A stretch of DNA of 64,000 nucleotides, taken from contig OZ234496.1 in assembly GCA_965153455.1 (NCBI GenBank), forward strand, positions 10,873,863-10,937,862, in the 5' to 3' direction. A program made the position numbers and the translations under genes. This DNA is from Sphagnum compactum. Lineage: Eukaryota; Bryophyta; Sphagnopsida; Sphagnales. Each line of letters starts with the position of its first letter. Position 1 is the stretch's first letter. The notes under the pieces were generated by a model. It had not been told where the DNA came from. It saw nothing but the letters and a program-made list of their open reading frames with translations, and searched no databases. Of this stretch, positions 46,541 through 57,469 are shown piece after piece.

Positions 46541-47807
46541 ACATTATCATACATCATCATTAAATTTCATCAAAAAATCATATTATCAACATACTTGAAA
46601 TACAATTTAAGTGCATCATTATATTTTATATTTTACATAAATAATGAAATCATATGTAAATTATTCAAAATAATTTAACAATAAATAATAATAATTATAT
46701 ATTCATAATGGAAAACGATATTATACAAATAAATACTAAAAAATAATAATGATTATTTAAAAAATAAAATGAATAAAGTAAGACAAGAAAAATACAAAGC
46801 AAACAAAGTGGATATGAATAATAAAAGATGAGCCAAATATCATGATATTGATATGGAAGTAGATGTAAATAAAAAAACTCAAATTAACAACACAAAGATA
46901 TTGATATGCAAAAAGTAAATACTTTCTCACCACACATAAAAATTGAAAATAACATATCATGTTTAAGACAATTCAACAATTTCATGAAAAAATGTTTCAT
47001 TTACATTTAATTATTGTTGTGTTTGTGATGAAAAAACTTTCATACAAGAATTAATAATATGCAATATATTAGACTTAAATACAACACTAACAAACATAAC
47101 TTTTAAAAACTCAATCCTAAACATCATGTATCAAATGACTATGATATGATTCCACAATAACTTATAATATACATTATGCACATACATCCAAAGTTGGAAG
47201 GACTTTTACTTTCCAAAAAACGTATTTCAAATAATGAACCAAATTTTTCTCTATGTTTTAATTTGTAATTCTTCTATAAAAAATAACTAAAGGCCAAAAT
47301 TTGCATTAACTAATGGTTTTTGGATTGGTATAGCACCAATAACACTACCAAAATTCTTGGCATCTTGTGATGTTGTCATTGGGGTGGCCTTTGAGAGACT
47401 TGATACATAAAAATGGCTGATAAATTCTTCTCTGATGGCAGCCAAAATGTGTTTGGAGTGTCAGCTGAGTCGATGCAATGTGCTTTTGACTCAAAAGGGA
47501 ACAATGTTCCGATCATTCTCCTGTTAATATAAGAGCATTTTTATCACGAAGGTGGCTTGAAGGTCTTCATCATTTCCCATTTTTTTCCCGAGATCTCTCT
47601 CTCCGACATTTGTGTTTCTCCTCTCTTTAGAACACTAGTTATGAATTGCCTTCATTTCTTTTTCTTATATAGAGTCTCTCAGGTACAATCTCTCTCCTGC
47701 ACCCAATTTTCCCTTTCAAATTTCATCGAACTTCTATGTTACATAGCTTCTGATGCCTGTCATTTCCTTTTTGTTTTGGATATGCTTCCAGATCTGCTTA
47801 ATTGAAT
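46541..47807. other. No gene; pyrimidine-rich leader-like patch
   Basis: About 47.56-47.72 kb holds CCCGAGATCTCTCTCTCCGA and TTATATAGAGTCTCTCAGG, like a plant 5' leader or LTR segment. No following ORF of interest. 46.55-47.30 kb is AT-rich and empty. Confidence 0.3.
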
Positions 47808-48524
47808 TGTTGTTAACGAGTTGGTTAGTGCGGAGTTACAACACTTTTGGTGCACGGACGAGCCACGGGCAAGCACGGACTCACAAGATTCACCACGGCT
47901 CGGACTTGGGGGAAGCCACCACCTTCCCCCTTTTAGTATACTCTGTGCCTGGCCACGGGGCCAACACCCAAATGTCATTTTGTCCCGGCACTCCAAAATG
48001 GGAGTCCCGAAATTCCCAAAATTGGGATTCTTGCAACTTTGGAGGCCCATAACTTTGTGTGCAGACCTCCGATTGAGATGAGGTTTGAAGCAAAGTTGTA
48101 GCCCTTGTCAAGAGCTTTCTAACGGTATGTAGCACATTACCTGCAAGCAAGGAAATAAGGGCGATTCTAGACTTTTAGTGGTCGGGAGTCAAATTGACAA
48201 TTTGACTTTCGACCCTTCTTTTGGCCATAACTTGTGTTTTAATCACCCAAATGGGTCATGCAAGCCCATTTTAGACATCTATGTTCCAAGGGCTTTCCAG
48301 TGATATAAGGAACTCTTCAATCTAATGGGTTTTGGCCCTTGCAATTGCTCTTTGAAGATTCGAGAGTCCATCGGGACTCCAACTCCCAAAGTGGGAGCTC
48401 ACTTGGGAGTGTGGAGGTTCATTCCTTCACACTCTCCCACACTCTCGAGCTTCAACCTCGGCCCACGCCTTGGCAAGCCCTTGCCTTGGTCACGAGCCCA
48501 AGGCTAGGGTTGCGACATGTGTAA
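47808..48524. repeat. GC-richer 717-bp block, candidate solo LTR
   Basis: Base composition changes sharply from the AT-rich flanks. TGAAT lies on both sides (47803-47807 and 48525-48529), compatible with a 5-bp target duplication. It starts TGTTGTTAACG but ends ATGTGTAA, not CA. The text (GGCCATAACTTGTG, CCTCCGATTGAGATGAGG) resembles plant LTR sequence. Overlapping short ORFs on both strands follow from the higher GC and are not genes. Confidence 0.4.
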
Positions 48525-48529
48525 TGAAT

Positions 48530-49536
48530 ACCATGGTTGTTTCACGTTTCAACATGGTAGGAAAACATTCTTCCCATCCAACTATCATTTTGCTCTTTCC
48601 TAAAACCATTTTCAGGGGAGCTCCCCTTCTTGCAATCACAAATTTCAAAAGGATTCATGTTCATTGATTTTAATAACAATCAATACACAGTCATTTGATC
48701 CTTCTATACTACTAACAACAATAAAGGAATGACAATAAACACTTCATATGTATGACTGTTGGCCAAAAAACTCCACAACCACATGATTTTGAAGCTAACA
48801 TGCCAAGATGGGTGTGGTCACGACCTTATGAATCTCATTCACAATGTATCAACTCATCACCCTTCATCATGAATACCAGTGACAAGTTGCCATGACTCTC
48901 ATAAGGTCCTTATAATGGGTGTAGATATGTGTACAACAAAATTGCTTAAATTTTTTAGGCAAACCATTATACAGACATCTGCAAATCCACATTTTCGAAC
49001 AATGTTTCCTTGTGTGATAGGTTCAAATTTTTACTTGTTGGATAAGAAGGGATTGGAGAAATGTAACTTCCATGATTAGCTCATAATGATTCCACAATAA
49101 CTCCCTATGTTGTCCTTGTAATATGGTGGAAGATAACCTACAAATTAACAAGCATGAAGCATCCCAAAATCAATCAACAACCTCAAGAAAGGTAGAAGAA
49201 ACAAAACATATATCTCTATGAGATTTACAAAATAAAAATTCCACAACAAGAAGTTGAAGGTAACCATTTTGTTAGTTCCAACAAAAACAAAACAAACATA
49301 ACAAGTAACTAAGTAAAGTGTTGAATGTGTTTAAGGCAAAGACAATGCAAGTAGCATAACCAAAGGTTGCTCAAGAATACATGAGGAGAGAATTTAAACA
49401 TTGTTGTGTTTCGTATGAAAAACAAAAAAAAATTGATTGACCTAGGCTATACTTGATTGAAGAAGCTTGGCAAGCTAGGAGGACATCATAATTCCAAGAT
49501 ATTGAGAAAAAACCTTCTGACTCAATCAAAAAGATT
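48530..49536. other. No recognised gene
   Basis: No repeat or ORF with support on either strand. Confidence 0.35.
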
Positions 49537-50062
49537 CAAACCCTAATTTTTGATATCAAGTTTTTGTCATGTCAACCCGCATTGAAAGATGTGGAGAGGT
49601 GTCGAAAGATCAGTGGTTGGAACTAGATGTTGTATACATGGATTTGAGCTCTGTAAAACATTAGGGGTGATGTTCTCTTTGGAAAATTGTGGAGGTTTTA
49701 TAATGAAATCAAATATTCACACCCTAGATTTTGATATTAGATTTCAATATGCATTTAAGGATGTAGAGAAATGTAGAAAGAAGGTAGAAATGTTGAAACT
49801 ATGTTTTATGAATGCCTATGAACTTTGTAGAAGATTAAAAGGGATGTCCTATTAAAATTGTGGAGGATTTATCATGAAATCAAATACTCAAACCCTAATT
49901 TTTGAGATCAAATTTTTGTGATGTTAATTTGCATTTGGGGATGTGGAGAAATACAGAGAAATCAAGGTTGAAACTATGTTTTGTGGATGGGGATATGAGC
50001 TTTGCAAAGGATCAGAGGTGATATTCTTTTTGGAAATAATGGAAGTTTTCTGATGAAATCTA
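49537..50062 (+). repeat. Tandem array, unit about 171-181 bp, three copies
   Basis: Units begin CAAACCCTAATTTTTGAT at 49537, CACACCCTAGATTTTGAT at 49718 and CAAACCCTAATTTTTGAG at 49889. Each then carries GATGTGGAGAAAT, GTTGAAACTATGTTTT and GGAGG(T/A)TT(T/A)AT(A/C)ATGAAATC. The 88-codon ORF inside (49589-49855) is probably an effect of the repeat. Confidence 0.8.
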
Positions 50063-51070
50063 ACTTGAAACCCATTTCCAAGCTTTCTTCTTCATAGTCA
50101 AAGTGTAGTACCCAAATGGAATCCGACATCCAAAATTCTCACTTGATCACCTTCTTTTAGATGTTTACTTCCTTCACCAAGTTTCAACACCAACTTCATC
50201 AAGCCTCTAGGACCAATTTCCCTCTTCTTCTTACAAAGCAATAATAACCTTATCATCAGAAGGCAAACCTAAAGCACAAAACTCAATTCTCAACCAAGAC
50301 CAAAAAGAATTAAAGGAATTGATGCCATGCAAAAGGAAAAAGTAGAGGTGCACATTTCCACCAATTTTTCAACACATACATATTTCTTAAGAGTCATAAC
50401 TGGAATGACACAAAGTTGAAAGGATCCCACCATCCAACTCAAGAAAGCATGAATATAAAAGAGCATAACTCCATTAAAAAAAAAACACACAAAAAATGAG
50501 AAAGCCCATTCATCATATCAATGCAATTAAAATACTTGGGGGTTTCCCTAGCACCAGAATTTTTGCCTTCAAAGTGGTTCAGTCCATTCTCTCCCATTTT
50601 GCCCCCAGTCACAACACAAATTAGGGTTTGAAATTAAAAACAAACCAAGCAGCAACTAAATTTCCCCAAGAGTCCCCCCCCCAAAAAAAATATTACAACA
50701 AGAAAGAGATGGGAAACCAAAGAAGGGGGTATTGGTGGTGGGGGAGTGAGAGAAAGTGAAAAAAGGACAAAAAAAAATTAGGAAAAAAAACTAATTTAAA
50801 TCTTCAGGATGTGAGGGAAAATCCTTCAGAAGAAAGAAACCAAATAATGAAGCTGAAGAGATCAAATAATTAGTTGGCATTACTACCCACTATCTTTACA
50901 TGCTCTTGATGGTGAATAAAAATAAGATACCAATTTGCTAAGATGTTTTACTAGCACGAACAATGAATAAAAACACTAATTCATACAATCTGATCAATAA
51001 AAGTCATTGTCTACTCATACAATGTTTGAATATAATTAGAAATCAATAAGAAACATCAGCCATTAAAACA
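50063..51070. other. No firm gene; weak minus-strand coding-like text
   Basis: On the minus strand from about 50.61 kb, a reading MGENGLNHFEGKNSG and later LKEGDQVRILDVGFHLG is interrupted by frame changes. Too weak to call. The rest contains C and A runs (near 50.69 and 50.77 kb). Confidence 0.25.
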
Positions 51071-51079
51071 ATTAGTTAT

Positions 51080-54060
51080 TTGTTGAATTTAACGAATCAC
51101 ATGACCAATTATGATTTTACATATATACCTTGGTATAGTTTATCAACATGGGTAAATGAACATGAAATCAAAGAAATCAATCAAAATGAAAATAATAACT
51201 CACCAAATTTTGAAACATTTACAGTTGATAAAAAACTAGAAAATTCAGAATACATGATATTCAGAAAATAGTAATTTTTGAACTAACTATTAGCAAAGAC
51301 CCAAAACATTTGAATAATTTTTCCCCTATGAATTTTCTAGCAAAACAAATAAAATCAATAGTGTTTCATGAAATTCATCCTTAATACAAAACTCATAGTA
51401 TATATGAATATAACATGCTTAAAATACCAGTCCTTCAAAGTTATACAATACCATCACAAAATAATGATCCAAAATATGCTTTCAATTTCCATTACATTTT
51501 CTAATTCAACAAAAATGGTAATAAAAAATTTCAACATCTTACATCAATGTAAAGAATCTAGAGATGTAGATAGATTATTGACAATTTCAATAAAAAATCA
51601 ATCTAATGAAGATGATAATGAAAATCAGTTTAATGAAGATGAAAATGAAAACTCAATAACAAATCTTCTTTATTTAGAAGAGTTTGAAAACATGGTTGAA
51701 GAAGACATGAAGAATACAAAATAAGATCATACAACAAAAACAAAAACCTAAACAACTAGAAATAGAATATTTATTATGTAACACAAGTACTAATGCATAC
51801 ATAACTAAAATAACCAAAAACTTGGAATTAATGGAAAATATAAAACATGAAAAAAATGAAAAAAACATGAAATGATATGATCATAACTGAACATTAATTT
51901 AGTATAAAACAATTAAATCATATTTTAAATCATTTACAAAATCAAACAATTGATAAGTCAACATGAAAACATGTGCATCCATATACAAATATAAACCACC
52001 CACATCTAGATCAAAATTCACAACCACTAGAACTATGAAATATACCCATTACTAAAATAAATCAATCAAATGAAACATATACCAATGTCAATAATATAAC
52101 ACCTATTTACAAAGAATATTTTTTTCCTACATTTTAAAAAACTTTCATAAAAGAAAAATATAAGTTAAAGAAATTACAAATTTCTACATTCAAAACATTC
52201 ACACAAATGAATTCCATTAATCAAATATTACAATATGTAAAAAGTGCTACAAGAAAAGGTAAAACAAAAATAATCAATGCCATCCAAGAATATTTTATCA
52301 AACAAATAGTGAACAAAAACTTCACATTACAGCATACCCTGCAAATGTAGCATTGTTAGTAGGTGGAACAACTATCCATTCTTTACTAGGCTTGTCAATC
52401 GATAAACATGACATTGTAAGTAAACCAAATTTTGTAACAAACATTTGGCCCACTATTGAATTCATCATTGTTGATGAAATTTCAATGGTTGGTTGCAACA
52501 TGCTCGTTACAATGCATCTAAAATTGCAAAAATGAAAAGTAACATATTACCATTTGGTTGGGTACACATATTGTTTATGGGGGATTTTTTACAATTTCCA
52601 CCCATTACTAATACACCACTATATTCAAATAACATTCAACCAACCTTTGCATTCACAAAATTAACTCAAAAAAAAATCATAAGTAAAAGTTTGTGAGAAA
52701 ACTACATTCCCCCTATTAATATCATTTTAACATAACAAATGCAACATATGGAAGATGTCCAATATGGATTTGTTCCAGAAAACCTTAGAAGCAGAAAAAT
52801 TTCTAATTCAGATTTTGAATTAGTTAAAACAAGATTTCTATCCAAATTAAAAATAAATTTGTTTGAAGATCTATGGAGGACAACAACCTTCATAGTTCCT
52901 TGAAATGAATTACATTATGCTATCAATCATCACATAATAAAAATGAATTCAAAAAAATTAAAATGAAAATGCTACACAATTATAGCTATTGATACTTATT
53001 TAAAAAATCCAATACGTAATGACATTCAATACACTATAAAAAAAAATTAAAAAAAAAACACCAATAAATTAAACTCAAAATTTAGCACCATTTTTAAAAA
53101 TTGCAAATGAAAATTATAATTCAGAATAATTAAATACATTAGAAGTGTTGGACAAAGACAATAAACTCATCAATGGTGCAATAGTAAATCTAGGAGATTT
53201 AGTCTCCATCAAATGTTATGTTAGATATTGGAGACATTTCGTTTCCAAACAACATGGAATAACATTAAAACTAGTTGCTATAAATTTTTTTATCATAGTA
53301 TTATTATTGTTGATAATTATAACATTCACAGATTTATAATATAGATTAGGTTACTATAGCATTATTGTAATACCTAAATATCATTCATATTTTCAAAAAT
53401 ATTGTAGAAACATATTTTTAAAATTTAATAAAAAATCATTACCACAATTTAACATGAATTTGTGTATTTCATTATATGCATTGTTGTTTTTGACCCCATA
53501 ATGTATCATTTTGAAAACATTTCATTCACAAAATCACATTGGATTCAACGTGATGAAATGATGCATCCACCCATTAATGTTTTAGTTGATTTTAATGAAA
53601 TAATAGAAAAACATAATACATTACAAGACATCAATCTTGAAGGTTTACCCAAAAATGTGATACTGATAGCACCCATAATGAGAAATTTCCAATATCACCA
53701 CTTCATAGAAGAATCAAACACCTCTAAAACTTTTAATGTAAGTTGATATCAACTACCACTTGTCCCAGCTTTTTGTTTAATTGATTTTAAAGCTCAAAGG
53801 CAAACTTTTGAACACTTGATCATAGGCCTTTGCCAACCACCCAACAATATTCAACTTAATATGCACAACATGTATGTAACATTTTCACGTTTACGTTCTT
53901 TAAATGGACTCATAATTTTACAAAATATCATTAATCAGGACATACGTAAAGTTAATTTCAAAAAGGGATCATTAGAAATGACAACACCCGTTTTGAAATC
54001 AAACATTAACCAAATCAATACACTAACACAATATCGTAAATTGATAGAAGAAAAAAAAAA
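51080..54060 (+). pseudogene. Helitron-like PIF1-type DNA helicase, decayed
   Basis: Fragments in order match a PIF1-family (SF1B) helicase region of Helitron-type proteins. They are NHMTNYDFTYIPWYSLSTWV (51.1 kb), an upstream block with QCKESRDVDRLL and an acidic stretch, and a damaged Walker A (RKGKTKIINAIQEYF, about 52.26 kb, Gly-rich loop altered). Next come GGTTIHSLLGLSI, Walker B FIIVDEISMVG (52.46 kb), GDFLQFPPI (52.58 kb), FELVKTRFLSKL, LPLVPAFCLIDFKAQRQTFEH (53.77 kb) and the C-terminal YVTFSRLRSLNGLIILQ (53.87 kb). A working copy would unwind DNA, for Helitrons during rolling-circle transposition. Several frameshifts and stops kill it. I did not find a Rep (HUH) nuclease motif or Helitron ends. 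Confidence 0.75.
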
Positions 54061-54149
54061 AAGTATGTAAAAAAAAAGTTGAGAAGATTATTGAAATAAA
54101 TGATGATTCAAATGATATTAATAATGATAATAACATCATTCACTACTAG

Positions 54150-54640
54150 CATGAAGACTTTCAATTAACAAAAGAGGATGAAAACATATTTCTTGATCCA
54201 AATGGATGGTTAAGCGATCAACACCTAGGAATGGCAATGAAAATATTATATATATAAATCAGTAGGTTATGAACAACACACTTACACAATCATGGGAACG
54301 ATAAACAAAATTGTACAAAATTCCTTTCAACATATTTTTATCAATAACAATCATTGGATTTTAGTCAAAATACATACTTCCATACCTAATTTACATTGTA
54401 TAATATGATTCAAATCAACCTATGACAAGAACATTACCCAATGACATTATAGAATTATTTAAAAAACAAATAAATATTGAACAATTGTTGTATAGATATG
54501 CAAATGTCATGCAACAAATAGATAATTCATCATGTGGTTTTTTCTTAATAACATATGCCACGAATATAGCATTTGGAATTGAACCAGAAAAATCCAAATG
54601 TGTTTTATCACAAATGCATTTCCATTTATGAAACAACATA
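54150..54640 (+). pseudogene. C48/Ulp1-type cysteine protease remnant downstream of the helicase
   Basis: Starts about 54.18 kb with DENIFLDPNGWLSDQHLGMA, the Trp-Leu-x-Asp entry typical of Ulp1 domains. NNNHWILVKIHT (about 54.35 kb) supplies the His-Trp of the active site. The 69-codon opening 54422-54631 holds VMQQIDNSSCGFFLITYA, with the Gln and catalytic Cys. Ulp1-type proteases cleave SUMO-like proteins or polyproteins. The Asp of the triad is not clearly placed. It follows the helicase by about 100 bases on the same strand, so both may have been one polyprotein or two genes of one element. Stops between the blocks show decay. Confidence 0.6.
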
Positions 54641-55110
54641 AACCATAGATACATCTTTCCTTTTCCAAAATACTCAAACCAAAATCTTAACATTTCTTCT
54701 GTCCAATAAATATAATGTTAACAATATTTGATAACATAACCATTTTAATTTTAAAATATTATATCATATATTGATGTAGTTACCAAAGGAAATAGGTGAA
54801 AACAACACCTACATATTTTATTCCATGCATACAACCCATAACATGATTTTTTTCTTTAAGATTAAGCTAGTTTCCAATAAAAACTTTTCCTTTAAATACC
54901 TAATTCAAGGATTTAATCCCCACTTATTTAGTTGATTTAATGTTTATCCACCCTATTGCTTCCAAGATTTCAATGATTTAAAAACATGGGAGGCTAATTA
55001 AATCTCTCTTAGATGATAATTGGGCAATATTTTGTACAATTTGAATCCCACATATATTTGAAAATGACAAAGTTTTCAAATATAAACCTCCTTTTTTTTT
55101 GTCATTTCAT
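54641..55110. other. No recognised gene
   Basis: AT-rich DNA between the protease remnant and element 4. Confidence 0.35.
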
Positions 55111-55799
55111 CGTCACTAGTAATGCATAGTAGCGTGGAGCCCAAGTCACATAAAAGTTAATAAACTAGACCTAATTATTACTCAATTGATATTAAATATT
55201 TAATATTTAATCAACAAAAATTTATAATCATTTATAATCTATTTATTCATTAAAATTAAATACTACTTAATGAACTAGAATTAATTATTAATTGATTCAT
55301 GTTACATATTAAATAACATCTAATAAAGTAAAACTAGTTATTAGTTGATTGATATTACATATTCATTACATTATTATTATTATTATTATTTAGTCATTAA
55401 GATTAAATACTAATTTATAGACTAAAATTAAATATTCATTGAATATAAAATAAATAATAAGTATAAAAATTAATATTCAAATAATTTTAATTAATAAAAT
55501 AAAATAATTATTAATCAATTGATAATAAATAATAAATAGATTATGATTATTAGTTAAATATTTCATCATTAATTAAATATTAATTAATTAATTAATTAAT
55601 TATTGAGGGATGTTTATTATTATTAATTAATTAGTTAATAGTAACATTTAATTAATATTTGATGCCATTACAACCTATTATTATTAATAGGTAGATAGGT
55701 AAAAAGTAAATAGGTTGTAGGTAGATATTAGTGAATTAGTTAGTTAATTATTGAATTAACTAGTTAGTGAATGAGTTATATACTTATGGAGTTGACATA

Positions 55800-55924
55800 A
55801 TTGAAAAGGAAACCAAATTGTATGGGATAAAAAATCTAATCACAACCTAGTTGCAAACTATTTGCAACTAGATTTTTTATCCCATATTGTTTGGCTTCCC
55901 TTTCAAGTGTGTCAACTATATAAG
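55800..55924 (+). promoter_or_regulatory. Hairpin plus TATATAAG (element 4)
   Basis: GTTGACATAATTGAAAAGG...GGGATAAAAAATCTA pairs with TAGATTTTTTATCCC...CCTTTCAAGTGTGTCAAC. TATATAAG follows at once. Equivalent to 5044-5202, with different bases in both arms but pairing largely kept. Confidence 0.7.
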
Positions 55925-56045
55925 GAGATGTATTGTTAACATTAAAATACACAAGATTTGCCAAATGGGATGAGCTAATTGAAAAAGCTTAACCCTAATT
56001 TGGTTCAATCCAAAATAAAAGAATTTTTAAAAAAAATCTTAAGAC

Positions 56046-56155
56046 TTACCTACCTACCTACTTCAACTTACCTACCCACTTAGGCCTACTTACCCACCTA
56101 AGCCTACTTACTTACCTACCTACCTATGTTAGACTTCCATACCTACCCACCTATT
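56046..56155. repeat. ACCTACCT array (element 4)
   Basis: Mostly ACCTA-orientation units. The shortest of the five arrays, with little AGGT half. Confidence 0.65.
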
Positions 56156-56190
56156 TTTATTTTACATGTTTCAAAAATCATAAATGTTGC

Positions 56191-56312
56191 CACGTGGCAC
56201 AAAACCATTTGTCCACATGCATGAATCGAAGACCTTAAAACATAAATGGTTGAGATTAAAAAAAACTAGTAATAGATTTGATTTATTTAATATTCTTTGA
56301 ATATGCCACGTG
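56191..56312. promoter_or_regulatory. G-box pair in element 4
   Basis: GCCACGTGGC palindromes at 56189-56198 and 56305-56314, in the same block as 5506-5515 of element 1. Confidence 0.55.
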
Positions 56313-56575
56313 GCAACATGACATTGGTCATTAGAAATTGGTCACTAGTTAAGTTGCATGTGCTATATAGTCAACAAATGAAAACTACTATCAACTAAAA
56401 TACATACTTCATCCATTGTCTATGTCATGACATCAACATTTGCAACTAATGTCTTATGCAACTTGTTTAACACAACTACAAGTCATTTTAGTTACAAATG
56501 TCATTTGTAACTAAAAATTAGTTGTAAACTATAGTAAAAAATATGCAAATTTCTTCTAGTGATTCCCAACAAGGT

Positions 56576-57058
56576 TATCACCCATTTTCACCACAAGACT
56601 CTTTACTTAACAAAAACACATTTTGTAGGTGTAAGCACAAGCTTTGACATTAAAAAAAATCTTCAAACCTTTTGTTTACAAAACTTCTACCAACTTCCCA
56701 TGTTCCATGTGCTTCTTAAGAGAGTGAGAAAAGTAAACATACATGGATTGTAATAAAAGCTCCATCCAATGATAGGTTTGCATTGCCAAATTGCACTTAT
56801 GTGCCATGCAATGGATGCTAGTGACAAATGAGGCATTTTTTTTTTTCAATTGGATAATCACCCTTGTCTTCAAACCTTGAAAATATAATCACACCATGCA
56901 TCAAAACAAACTAGCTTGTTAGCCAAATCCCCATTAAATAATCCCCCAAAAATAATGGTAGAATTGACCAACATAGTACGTAATGACATTATTAAACCAT
57001 GACCCATTGCAAATTCAAAATAAATGCACCCTCCTCCGGTTGTCAAGCACATAAGCAT
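56576..57058 (-). pseudogene. hAT-like transposase remnant
   Basis: On the minus strand: YFEFAMGHG, and later LKTRVIIQLKKKNASFVTSI followed by HCMAHKCNLAMQT and MYVYFSHSLKKHMEHGKLVE, then KGLKIFFNVKA. The HC-AH--NLA block and the YFSHSPKRH-like block are features of hAT-like transposase relatives. About 160 codons with frame breaks remain of a normally much longer protein. The reading ends at the right edge of element 4 and does not resume on the other side. Confidence 0.6.
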
Positions 57059-57358
57059 GGATGGAAATTCAATTCTAGTTATTGATTATTGTGACCTCAT
57101 CACAATTTAAGGAAAAAAAATGGCCTTTTGAATTGCATGTTTCATAACTACCAAAATTTATGTATACAATTTAACATTCCCCACTAATAGGAATCACTCT
57201 ATTGCATCTTGGGCACCTTTTCAACCTTTAGAAATGTAAAAAAATCTTTCCATGCATTCATAGTTTGCCATTGGTTTGCCTTGTTTCAATAAATGAAACA
57301 TAGTAACAAATTGGAGGTATTTTTTCTTCTTGCAAGTTTTTTTTGCATGCAACACCTA

Positions 57359-57466
57359 TTTAATAACAAAATCATGTAGTCAATAACAAAAACACTTGGT
57401 CAATATCAAAATCATTTAGTCAATATTAGAAGGAAGTTGGTTAATAATAAAATCACTTGGTCAATG
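57359..57466 (+). repeat. 20-21-bp tandem repeat
   Basis: GTCAATA or GTTAATA starts lie at 57379, 57399, 57419, 57440 and 57460, each followed by a (A/T)CAAAA(A/T)CA(C/T)TT-type unit. A short diverged minisatellite. Confidence 0.75.
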
Positions 57467-57469
57467 ATT

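Larger units (their letters stand above)
55114..56561 (+). mobile_element. Element 4: copy of the element 1 family, left edge uncertain
   Basis: The right end TTTCTTCTAGTG (56550-56561) is the inverted complement of CACTAGAAGAAA, as in element 3. Inwards come TTAGTTACAAATG and TAACTAAAAATTAGTTG repeats, G-boxes at 56191-56196 and 56307-56312, an ACCTACCT array (56046-56155), TATATAAG (55917-55924), a long hairpin (about 55800-55917) and an AT-rich core. CACTAGTA at 55114 is a candidate left end, but its flank (CGT) does not match ATT after 56561, so it may be truncated. Confidence 0.6.

Noticed and set aside
47760-48150. Overlapping ORFs of 86-99 codons on both strands
   Set aside because: All six frames open together because the block is GC-richer. 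No motif or start context.
55114-55125. Left end of element 4
   Set aside because: CACTAGTA is present, but the flank CGT does not match ATT at the other end and the next bases differ from family ends. Kept only as a tentative edge.
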